From assembly GCA_945833895.1 (NCBI GenBank), contig CAMAGQ010000060.1, positions 1 to 9,182 of the forward strand: a stretch of 9,182 bases of DNA, written 5' to 3'. This DNA comes from an uncultured bacterium. Lineage in GTDB: Bacteria > Cyanobacteriota > Vampirovibrionia > Gastranaerophilales > Gastranaerophilaceae. Position 1 is the first letter of the stretch, and the number at the start of each line of letters is the position of its first letter. Under the pieces are notes generated by a model. It ran no database searches. It was given only the letters and a program-made list of their open reading frames with translations, and had not been told where the DNA came from. The translations under genes and the position numbers were made by a program. Of the stretch, positions 1-5,264 are shown piece by piece.

Positions 1-90
1 TACCTGCCCAACAACTTAAAAAATTCTCATTTCATCTGACACTTTTTCTCAAACTGCAAGTAAAATTACAACCATCCAGTTAAGTTACAA

Positions 91-122
91 AGACAAAACC
101 GACTTGCTCATAGCAAGTCGGT
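91..122 (-). terminator. Rho-independent terminator of the tRNA-Ser gene
   Basis: A perfect 11-bp inverted repeat (arms 98-108 and 112-122, loop CAT) lies just past the 3' end of the minus-strand tRNA-Ser. Read on the minus strand it is followed by a T-rich tail (TTTTGTCTTTGT). On the plus strand there is no T tract after it, so it acts on the minus strand only. Confidence 0.85.
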
Positions 123-125
123 AAA

Positions 126-215
126 TGGCAGAGAGGATGGGATTCGAACCCACGGTGAAGTTACCCTCACACAACCTTTCCAAGATTGCACCTTAAGCCG
201 CTCGGACACCTCTCT
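126..215 (-). tRNA. trnS: tRNA-Ser, anticodon GGA
   Basis: This is a class II tRNA with a long variable arm, transcribed leftwards. The acceptor arms AGAGAGG (209-215) and CCTCTCT (130-136) pair fully. The anticodon stem is CAATC/GGTTG with one G-U pair, and the loop TTGGAAA gives anticodon GGA, which reads UCC and UCU. The T arm holds the usual GGTTCGAATCC. The discriminator is G, as expected for serine, and CCA is encoded in the DNA (126-128 in complement). A terminator follows directly, so this is a single-gene unit. Confidence 0.95.
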
Positions 216-234
216 TTGGGTTTCTTCTTATTCT

Positions 235-262
235 ATTTTACTAAAAGAATTCCAGATTGCAA
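235..262 (-). promoter_or_regulatory. Candidate sigma-70 promoter for tRNA-Ser
   Basis: On the minus strand TTGCAA (257-262) is separated by 16 bp from TAAAAT (235-240). Transcription would start near 228, about 13 bases before the mature tRNA end at 215. Spacing and position fit a stable-RNA promoter. The match is by eye in AT-rich DNA, so it could be chance. Confidence 0.42.
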
Positions 263-295
263 ATATTTCTTAAATTTCAGTGACTGGACTTAAAT

Positions 296-301
296 TATAC
301 T
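296..301 (+). promoter_or_regulatory. Candidate -10 element for tRNA-Arg
   Basis: TATACT lies about 37 bases upstream of the mature 5' end of the plus-strand tRNA-Arg, giving a leader of about 30 nt. No convincing -35 hexamer is present at the right distance (the best is the weak TTTCAG at 275-280). A minus-strand TATAAT at 294-299 overlaps it but also lacks a -35. Confidence 0.32.
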
Positions 302-337
302 GTGTGTTAGACTTGTTTTGTGAGAGGTTTACATCAT

Positions 338-411
338 GGCTTCGTAGCTCAGCAGGATAGAGCAGTGGTTTCCTAAACCAAAGATCGCGCGTTCGAATCG
401 CGCCGGGGCCA
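338..411 (+). tRNA. trnR: tRNA-Arg, anticodon CCT
   Basis: The cloverleaf is complete. Acceptor arm GGCTTCG pairs with CGGGGCC through two G-U pairs. The D arm contains AGCTCAGCAGGATAGAGC, and the anticodon loop TTCCTAA gives anticodon CCT, which reads AGG. The T arm is GCGCG-TTCGAAT-CGCGC. The discriminator is A at 411 and CCA is not encoded, because the DNA continues as TTTTT. The 3' CCA must therefore be added by tRNA nucleotidyltransferase, unlike the tRNA-Ser upstream, which carries it in the gene. Confidence 0.94.
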
Positions 412-494
412 TTTTTCGATGTGTGTGGGAATATGATATTGGTGCGATGAGAACGCCAACTGCGTTTGCGTCTTCCTTCGCTTATTTATAAATA

Positions 495-1058
495 CTAATC
501 ATCTATAAAAATCGGAACGAAATTACCTTTTGCATTGTAGCCGTATTTCACTTGTGAGTTTCCGTATGAGGTCGGAACGTAATCGCCTTTTGCGTTATAC
601 CCATAATTTATCCGAGTATTGCCTACTGATTTTGGAACATAGCCGCCTTTTGCATTGTAGCCGTATTTCACTTGTGAGTTTCCGTATGAGGTTGGAACGT
701 AATCGCCTTTTGCGTTATACCCATAATTTATCCGAGTATTGCCTACTGATTTTGGAACATAGCCGCCTTTTGCATTGTAGCCGTATTTCACTTGTGAGTT
801 TCCGTATGAGGTTGGAACGTAATCGCCTTTTGCGTTATACCCATAATTTATCCGGGTATTGCCTACGGATTTTGGAACATAGTCGCCTTTTGCATTGTAG
901 CCGTAGTGAATCTGTTCGCCGTTTATTGAGGTGGGAACATAGTCCCCTTGGGCATTATAACCGTATTTGATATCGCCTGCAAATGCGTTATTCCATGGCA
1001 AAAACATAATTCCGATAACGAAAACAGGTAATAATATTTTTATAAAACTTTTCATCAT
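495..1058 (-). CDS. Secreted 20-residue tandem-repeat protein
   Basis: The product has 187 residues and no family I can name. Residues 1-27 form a typical Sec signal peptide (MMKS, hydrophobic core, cleavage after AFA). From residue 31 to the end it is eight consecutive 20-residue units with consensus YGYNAKGDYVP-T/K-S-x-GNxxIx; the last stops at 17 residues. Units alternate between a TS-YGNSQV and a KS-VGNTRI form, making a 40-residue super-repeat. There is no Cys, no membrane anchor and no sorting signal, so it is probably periplasmic or released. The regular Tyr/Gly/Asn pattern suggests repeated beta hairpins, as in other 20-residue wall-binding repeats, but no homology is claimed. The first ATG (1058) is chosen because AAGGA lies about 7 bases upstream; ATG 1055 is also possible. 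A good promoter precedes it and a terminator separates it from the LTXXQ gene. Confidence 0.85.
   Translation of the reverse strand: MMKSFIKILLPVFVIGIMFLPWNNAFAGDIKYGYNAQGDYVPTSINGEQIHYGYNAKGDYVPKSVGNTRINYGYNAKGDYVPTSYGNSQVKYGYNAKGGYVPKSVGNTRINYGYNAKGDYVPTSYGNSQVKYGYNAKGGYVPKSVGNTRINYGYNAKGDYVPTSYGNSQVKYGYNAKGNFVPIFIDD
515..960. repeat. In-frame DNA tandem repeat, 60-bp unit in a 120-bp super-unit
   Basis: The coding repeats are also strong DNA repeats. Bases 601-720 and 721-840 are identical over all 120 positions. The half-unit 541-600 differs from 661-720 at one base, and 841-900 differs from 721-780 at three. Units toward the 5' end of the gene (about 900-960) are more diverged. Near-perfect identity in the middle and decay at the ends indicates recent duplication of the 120-bp block by slippage or unequal recombination. 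The period is a multiple of three, so copy-number change keeps the reading frame. Confidence 0.95.
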
Positions 1059-1110
1059 GAATTTTTCCTTTTTATTGAGGAACTCCGTAGGCTTGATGTT
1101 CCGTGATTTT

Positions 1111-1138
1111 ATTATATATTCTTGTGCAAAAAAATCAA
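1111..1138 (-). promoter_or_regulatory. Sigma-70 promoter of the repeat-protein gene
   Basis: On the minus strand TTGATT (1133-1138) and a perfect TATAAT (1111-1116) are 16 bp apart. The predicted start near 1104 gives a leader of about 45 nt with an AAGGA ribosome site before the ATG at 1058. It lies downstream of the preceding gene's terminator, so the repeat gene has its own promoter. Confidence 0.6.
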
Positions 1139-1162
1139 TAGTCCGTTTGGAAGTTGTAAATA

Positions 1163-1198
1163 AAACGCACCTTTATTTTTTAGGATAAAAGTGCGTTT
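1163..1198 (-). terminator. Rho-independent terminator of the LTXXQ gene
   Basis: Arms AAACGCAC (1163-1170) and GTGCGTTT (1191-1198) pair perfectly; after one C-A mismatch the stem continues with TTTAT/ATAAA. Read leftwards it ends in GTGCGTTTTATTTAC, a modest U tract. It lies about 30 bases past the stop of the minus-strand gene at 1230 and upstream of the next minus-strand promoter. Confidence 0.72.
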
Positions 1199-1229
1199 GG
1201 ATTTGTAGAGTATTTTTCGTAAGGATAGA

Positions 1230-1856
1230 TTATTTTTCGACAGGAGGAACCGGTGGTTCTATAGGAGGTTCAGCCGGTACACCAAACTGAGGTTCGGGAC
1301 AGTGACATCTCGGCGGCATCGGACGGTGCATTCTATCTCCGTGTCTGTGTTGTTTTCCAAATTTCTTTTCAAAATCTTTTCTTGCATCGGCTTTCATTTT
1401 TTCAAGTTGTTTTACCTGCTTATCAGTTAAGATTGCTTTAAATGATTCTCTGCCCTGTTTTTTGATTTTATGAATTTCACCTCTTAACTCGTGAATTTCT
1501 TTTCTAATCGGAGCAAGTGCTTCCATTCTTTCTTTTGCGGTAAGTCGTTGTTCCATTATTGCTTGTTGTTCACGATTTTTTTCGGCAATCTTGTCAACAA
1601 TCGGTTTAATTTGTTGGAATTCATTATCTCTGATTTCTTTGGCTTTTGCTTTTTGCTCATCAGTTAATTTAAGAGTTTCTTCAAATTTTTTGAAATCAGG
1701 GTGTTTTTTCATTTTGTGAAATCCGTCGGGTCTGCCGCATTGAGTCATCGGACACGGGGCTTGTGGTCTGTCTGCCGGTTGAACCGCTTCGTCAGCAAAA
1801 ACTTGAGAGGTTGTCATCAATCCGATTATGCTTGCAACAATAAGTAATTTTTTCAT
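1230..1856 (-). CDS. Periplasmic Spy/CpxP-like LTXXQ-motif protein with Cys/His-rich ends
   Basis: The product has 208 residues from the ATG at 1856, chosen over an upstream in-frame start (1883) because AAAGGAAT lies 6-7 bases before it and the signal peptide then begins at residue 1 (MKKLLIV..., cleavage after VFA, residue 21). The mature protein is mostly charged helix, residues 45-170, with two copies of the LTXXQ motif: LTDEQ (64-68) and LTDKQ (143-147). This is the hallmark of the Spy/CpxP/ZraP superfamily, periplasmic all-helical proteins acting as chaperones or stress and metal sensors. Cys35 and Cys40 (CPMTQC), Cys184 and Cys186 (CHC), and a His/Met-rich stretch (169-186) could bind metal or form disulfides. 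The tail (190-207) is Pro/Glu-rich. The family assignment is firm; the specific role is not. Confidence 0.85.
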   Translation of the reverse strand: MKKLLIVASIIGLMTTSQVFADEAVQPADRPQAPCPMTQCGRPDGFHKMKKHPDFKKFEETLKLTDEQKAKAKEIRDNEFQQIKPIVDKIAEKNREQQAIMEQRLTAKERMEALAPIRKEIHELRGEIHKIKKQGRESFKAILTDKQVKQLEKMKADARKDFEKKFGKQHRHGDRMHRPMPPRCHCPEPQFGVPAEPPIEPPVPPVEK

Positions 1857-1897
1857 CGCTATTCCTTTCTTTTTGTCTTTCAACTTCTTCTTACATA

Positions 1898-1903
1898 ATT
1901 ATA
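1898..1903 (-). promoter_or_regulatory. Candidate -10 element of the LTXXQ gene
   Basis: A perfect minus-strand TATAAT lies about 42 bases upstream of the chosen ATG, giving a leader of about 35 nt. The -35 region (around 1920-1927) has no good TTGACA match, so the promoter may be activator-dependent or may use another sigma factor; or the match is chance. Confidence 0.38.
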
Positions 1904-1992
1904 ACGAGTTCAAAAATAATATTGTTCATTTTTTGTTTTGCGTTTTGTTAAGTTTTGTAAATTTAATGGAGCAAAATTAGCAATTTTTTCTA

Positions 1993-2020
1993 TTGAGAAT
2001 ACTTTATATAAATATATAAA
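1993..2020 (+). promoter_or_regulatory. Candidate plus-strand promoter before an orphan terminator
   Basis: TTGAGA (1993-1998) and TATAAA (2015-2020) are 16 bp apart. A start near 2027 would give a transcript of only about 50 nt before the terminator at 2047-2077. That would be either a small RNA or a leader that attenuates transcription into the downstream operon. The surrounding DNA is very AT-rich, so such matches are cheap. Confidence 0.38.
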
Positions 2021-2046
2021 GCTCTCTCTTCTTATTTAAACGGATA

Positions 2047-2077
2047 GGCCTTGGACATATTACAAGGTCTTTTTTTT
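2047..2077 (+). terminator. Strong rho-independent terminator with no upstream plus-strand gene
   Basis: GGCCTTG (2047-2053) pairs with CAAGGTC (2063-2069), seven pairs with one G-U and a 9-nt loop, and is followed directly by eight T residues (2070-2077). This is a textbook terminator on the plus strand. The nearest gene to its left is on the minus strand, so it must end a short non-coding transcript, act as an attenuator, or block antisense transcription. Confidence 0.78.
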
Positions 2078-2079
2078 GT

Positions 2080-2186
2080 CTTGATGAGGGAGTAAACATA
2101 AATTTCCACTCTCTCGGGGACACCGGTCGAACCTGCGGGGGTGTGAACTGTGTGTGCCGAATGGCTCTGGAAAAGGGGTGATGGGA
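2080..2186 (+). ncRNA. GC-rich island, possible structured RNA or leader (unassigned)
   Basis: By hand count 49 of the 80 bases at 2107-2186 are G or C, far above the flanks. In AT-rich genomes such islands are often structured RNAs. Pairings are possible: GAGGGAGT (2087-) with ACTCTCTC (ending 2115), or alternatively TCTCTC with GGGAGA and CACC with GGTG, enclosing a GCC-gaat-GGC hairpin. The island lies between a terminator and the kinase operon on the plus strand. I could not match it to 6S, SRP, tmRNA, RNase P or a riboswitch I know. It could instead be a degenerate dispersed repeat or transferred fragment. Strand and boundaries are guesses. Confidence 0.3.
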
Positions 2187-2225
2187 GAATTTTAATTCGG
2201 AGTCGGTATAGTTAATAATACAAGT

Positions 2226-2254
2226 TTGTAAGATAATTTTCTTTGTGGTAATCT
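2226..2254 (+). promoter_or_regulatory. Candidate promoter of the kinase-DUF4330-ligase operon
   Basis: TTGTAA (2226-2231) is 17 bp from TAATCT (2249-2254), with a TG one base before the -10 (extended -10 type). The start would be near 2261, about 24 bases before the ATG at 2285. The -10 itself is poor, so the call is weak. Confidence 0.33.
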
Positions 2255-2284
2255 ATTGTCATAAGTATTTATGAGAGTTGGTAT

Positions 2285-3295
2285 ATGAATATAAATAAAG
2301 AAAAATTGGTATCATCCATTAAAAAAATCTCTGAGCCGAAGGTTCTTGTTGTTGGAGATTTGGCGTTGGATGAGATGATTTACGGTGATGCGGAAAGAAT
2401 TTCAAGAGAAGCACCTGTATTAATTTTACAGCACACCAGAACAAAATTAATCCTCGGCGGTGCATCTAACGCGGCACACAACGTTGCTACATTGAACAGC
2501 GGTAAAGTCGGCGTTATAGGTATTTCCGGTGATGATTATTATTCGGAACTTCTGTTTGATACTTTCGGCAAGGCTAACATTGATTGCTCAAAAATCGTAA
2601 AAGATAAAACCAGAAAAACTATCGTTAAAACTAGGATTTCTGGTTCTATTACAACCTCGATTACCCAGCAGATTGTAAGGGTTGACAGGCAGTCAAAGGG
2701 CGATATTTCACCTGAAACCGAAAACAAACTTATTGAAAATATAAAAACAGCATTACCTGATTATGATGTCGTAATCTTGTCAAATTACCATATTGGTACG
2801 CTTACGGATAAAATAATTAAGTTCACGACTGATTACGCAAATGAATTAGGTAAGGTTGTTGTGGTTGATGCTCAAAAAGATTTAGGAACGTACAAAAATG
2901 TGACTTCAATGACCCCGAACCTTCCTGATACGGAAAAATCGGTAGGGTTTGAGATTGAAACAGAGGAAGATTTGAAGCGTGCGGGTGAAAAGTTGCTTGC
3001 TCAAACTTCTGCAAAATCTGTTTTGATTACCTGCGGGGCTGACGGCATGTTTGTTGCTAAACCTAATCAAGATTATACAAAAATTCCTGTATTTAACAAA
3101 TCTGAAGTGTTTGATGTTACAGGTGCGGGTGATACGGTTACGGCTGTGTATTCGCTTGCTCTCGGTGCGGGAATTGATCCGGTATATTCGGCTTTAATCG
3201 GCAACATTGCGGCAAGCCTTGTTGTCAGACAGTTTGGATGTGCAACGACCACGGTTCATGAGTTGTTGGATGCTGCAAATGGTTTAAAAATTTAG
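2285..3295 (+). CDS. rfaE1: PfkB-family D-glycero-beta-D-manno-heptose-7-phosphate kinase (RfaE1/HldA type)
   Basis: The product has 336 residues, the size of the kinase domain alone; the nucleotidyltransferase domain of bifunctional HldE is absent. The family uses ATP to phosphorylate D-glycero-D-manno-heptose 7-phosphate at C1, a cytosolic step toward nucleotide-activated heptose for surface glycans. Seen in order: strand plus GDLALDEMIYGD (24-35) and RISREAPV (38-45), the RfaE1 signature; the sugar-binding GGASNAAHNVA (58-68); QQIVRVDRQ (128-136); and the PfkB C-terminal GAGD (280-283), with Asp283 as the predicted catalytic base. The ATG at 2285 follows a weak GAGAG site. It heads an operon with the next two genes (18-bp gap). 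A related PfkB sugar kinase is the alternative, but the N-terminal signature favours heptose kinase. Confidence 0.85.
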   Translation: MNINKEKLVSSIKKISEPKVLVVGDLALDEMIYGDAERISREAPVLILQHTRTKLILGGASNAAHNVATLNSGKVGVIGISGDDYYSELLFDTFGKANIDCSKIVKDKTRKTIVKTRISGSITTSITQQIVRVDRQSKGDISPETENKLIENIKTALPDYDVVILSNYHIGTLTDKIIKFTTDYANELGKVVVVDAQKDLGTYKNVTSMTPNLPDTEKSVGFEIETEEDLKRAGEKLLAQTSAKSVLITCGADGMFVAKPNQDYTKIPVFNKSEVFDVTGAGDTVTAVYSLALGAGIDPVYSALIGNIAASLVVRQFGCATTTVHELLDAANGLKI

Positions 3296-3313
3296 AGTAA
3301 GGAGATTTTTATT

Positions 3314-3880
3314 ATGGATAAATTAAAAGAATTTCTAAAAAAAATCAAAGTGGTTGATTTCATTATTGTTGCGTGTGTAATTATCGCACTTTGTGTCGGG
3401 TTTGTGACTTACAAGGGCTACAGACAGACTGCAAGTAAACAAATTGAAGCAACTTCTAACATTGAGTTTAAGGTTTATATGAGAGGGGTAACTTTCTCAG
3501 GAAAAGATGTTCCAATCAAAAAAGGCGAGAAAACTTTTATAAGTATTAGAAATGTGCCGTATTCTGATTTGGAAATCGTTGATGTAAAAGCGGACAGAAG
3601 AAAAATTGTTTTACCGACAGTTAATTCAAAGAAGTTGGTCATTGTTGTGGAAGACGAAGGTCAACCTGATTTGTATGATGTTGTTGTAACTTTGACCGAT
3701 AAAGCCAAAATTACAAAAGACGGTGCGGTTGTCGGCGGAAACAAGGTTAAATTAGGTTTGCCTATCACTCTTGAAGGGGCTGACTATAAATTTACAGGTT
3801 CGGTTTCCGACATAAATATTGTTGATACAGTTGATAAAAACTTAGGGACAGATATAAATACAACCGATGATGTTCAATAA
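3314..3880 (+). CDS. DUF4330 family single-pass membrane protein
   Basis: The product has 188 residues. A short basic N terminus is followed by one transmembrane helix (about 14-33); the rest is a probable extracytoplasmic beta-rich domain. The C-terminal part, GNKVKLGLP (142-150) through DYKFTGSVSDI (157-167), is the pattern I associate with DUF4330, a domain of unknown function seen in cyanobacteria and clostridia. Residues 110-130 are also strand-like. AAGGAG (3299-3304) sits 9 bases before the ATG, a strong ribosome site. The gene lies 18 bases after the kinase and overlaps the following membrane protein, so it probably works with glycan polymerisation or export; this is inferred from context alone. 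Confidence 0.8.
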   Translation: MDKLKEFLKKIKVVDFIIVACVIIALCVGFVTYKGYRQTASKQIEATSNIEFKVYMRGVTFSGKDVPIKKGEKTFISIRNVPYSDLEIVDVKADRRKIVLPTVNSKKLVIVVEDEGQPDLYDVVVTLTDKAKITKDGAVVGGNKVKLGLPITLEGADYKFTGSVSDINIVDTVDKNLGTDINTTDDVQ

Positions 3881-5177
3881 AATTCTAAACTTTTCACAGA
3901 AAAAATTAAGTTACTTGTACGAAAACAGCCTATTTTTGCAAAAGCTTGATTGGTTCATTTTACCATTCATTCTTTTGACCTTCGTAACTTCTACGTTTAT
4001 GAACTCTGATGCAATAGGCTTTTTTGCACTGATTGTAATGTTTTTGACTTTCATAAAATTAATAACAAAACCGAACGAAAACTTATCATTCAGAAGTTTT
4101 GAAGTTTGGCTTATTGCGTATTTTATGATTGTTATAATCAGTTTGGCAGGTTCAACGCTGTTTGCACAGAGTTTGAAGGGCTTTTTCAAAACTTTTGTTT
4201 ATATCGGATTTTATTTTTCTGTGGTTCAGTATTTGAAGGCACATAAAAATCATACTTTGTGGATGCTTGCCGTTATAGGCTTATGTACGGCGGGTGAAGT
4301 TATAGTCGGATTTTTACAAACTTTTGTTCATCCTGAAGCCATTTCAACGTGGCAAGATACATCAAGGTTAAACCCTGAGGATGTAATTTCCAGAGTTTAC
4401 GGAACTTTGCAGCCGCTTAATCCGAATTTGTTCGGCGGGTACTTAATTGCAGGATTTCCTGTAATATTGGGCAGTGTTTTCTATAGTGTATTAAAAAAGA
4501 ACTTAAACGGCATTATAATATCTTTAATATTAACTTTTCTTGGAATTTTTACGATATTTCAAACGGGGTGCAGGGGTGCGTATCTTGCGTTGATGCTAAT
4601 TTTTGGCTGTGCCTTTTTGATTTCCGCAAAATTCTTCTGGAATACGTATAAAAAACTTTACGTTTCTTTTATTTCTGCAATTGTGGTTTTGTTTTTCGGG
4701 GCGATAACCTGCGTAAGTTCGTTGCGACATCGTTTTGCATCAATTTTTGCAATGAGAAACGATTCTTCAAATTCATTCAGATTTAACGTTTATCACTCTG
4801 CAGTTCAGATGTTTAAAGACAATTGGCTTTTAGGCATCGGGGTAGGAAATAAGAACTTCAGAGAAATTTACGGATTGTATATGAAAACGGGATTTGATGC
4901 TTTGAGTGCATATAACATTTATCTTGAAATCGCTGTAGAAAGCGGAATTTTTGCATTGATTGCGTTTTTAGGATTTTTGTTTACTTTGATAAAACGTGCG
5001 ATTTCATTCATTTTAAATTCAACAGAGATTGAAAAAGTCTTGTTTATTGCGGTATCTGTGGTTTCAATTCTTGCAGTATGTTTTCACGGATTTGTGGATA
5101 CAATATTTTTCAGACCTCAATTGCAGTTTGTATTTTGGACGTTTGTCGCTGTAATTTCGACAAATATTGAAAAATAA
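3867..5177 (+). CDS. IctB-like O-antigen ligase/polymerase superfamily membrane protein
   Basis: The product has 436 residues with roughly ten or more hydrophobic segments. Its motifs follow the order of the cyanobacterial IctB branch of the Wzy_C/WaaL superfamily: RVYGTLQPLNPNLFGGYL (176-193), TGCRGAYL (233-240), NSFRFNVY (302-309), LLGIGVGNKNF (321-331), DALSAYNIYLE (344-354) with VESG (357-360), and HGFVDTIFFRPQ (407-418). Superfamily members transfer or polymerise lipid-linked glycans on the outer face of the inner membrane. IctB was once proposed as a bicarbonate transporter, which makes little sense beside a heptose kinase. The start (ATG 3867, or 3870) lies inside the DUF4330 gene, a 14-bp overlap with no clear ribosome site, so translation is probably coupled. 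No terminator is obvious after it. Confidence 0.85.
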   Translation: MMFNKILNFSQKKLSYLYENSLFLQKLDWFILPFILLTFVTSTFMNSDAIGFFALIVMFLTFIKLITKPNENLSFRSFEVWLIAYFMIVIISLAGSTLFAQSLKGFFKTFVYIGFYFSVVQYLKAHKNHTLWMLAVIGLCTAGEVIVGFLQTFVHPEAISTWQDTSRLNPEDVISRVYGTLQPLNPNLFGGYLIAGFPVILGSVFYSVLKKNLNGIIISLILTFLGIFTIFQTGCRGAYLALMLIFGCAFLISAKFFWNTYKKLYVSFISAIVVLFFGAITCVSSLRHRFASIFAMRNDSSNSFRFNVYHSAVQMFKDNWLLGIGVGNKNFREIYGLYMKTGFDALSAYNIYLEIAVESGIFALIAFLGFLFTLIKRAISFILNSTEIEKVLFIAVSVVSILAVCFHGFVDTIFFRPQLQFVFWTFVAVISTNIEK

Positions 5178-5264
5178 TTATTGTAACAAAATATAAAAAT
5201 CATAAAAGATACTAGCAAAAATAATTTTTGACGTGTTTTATAGTTGTTCGGAAAGGCAAAATTA

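Larger units (their letters stand above)
1857..2284. other. Gene-free stretch between the divergent LTXXQ and rfaE1-type genes
   Basis: No credible coding sequence is visible in these 428 bases. The left part (1857-1990) is very AT-rich and holds the LTXXQ upstream region. The middle carries a plus-strand promoter-like site and a strong plus-strand terminator with almost nothing between them. From about 2080 to 2186 base composition changes sharply to GC-rich, then returns to AT-rich sequence containing a possible promoter for the kinase operon. Each element is listed separately. Confidence 0.8.

Noticed and set aside
1..83. Open plus-strand frame ending in TAA at 81-83, possibly the tail of a gene from the left
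   Set aside because: Only 26 codons are visible, with no recognisable motif and no terminator on the plus strand after it; chance cannot be excluded.
452..466. Short hairpin AACGC-caact-GCGTT between tRNA-Arg and the end of the repeat gene
   Set aside because: A five-pair stem without a T tract in either direction is too weak to call a terminator.
530..970. Long plus-strand open frame (146 codons) opposite the repeat gene
   Set aside because: It is open only because the 60-bp unit has no stop in that frame. It lacks a ribosome site and signal, and the minus-strand product has a proper signal peptide, promoter and ribosome site.
2087..2115. Resemblance of the GAGGGAGTA string to the start of a yybP-ykoY (manganese) riboswitch
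   Set aside because: The rest of the conserved core and the 3' strand are not present, so the similarity is limited to a few bases.
2088..2195. Short open frame through the GC-rich island
   Set aside because: It has no ATG or ribosome site and is only about 35 codons; the other frames are equally unremarkable, so coding is not supported.
5178..5264. AT-rich gap between the ligase-like and RelA-like genes as promoter or terminator
   Set aside because: TTGACG at 5228-5233 has no -10 at a proper distance, and the only inverted repeat (CAAAAAT/ATTTTTG) has almost no loop and is all A-T. Nothing could be called with confidence.
5244..5264. Upstream TTG start for the RelA-like gene, adding seven residues
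   Set aside because: The ATG at 5265 has a well-spaced GGAAAGG site, and the upstream extension would overlap that ribosome site.
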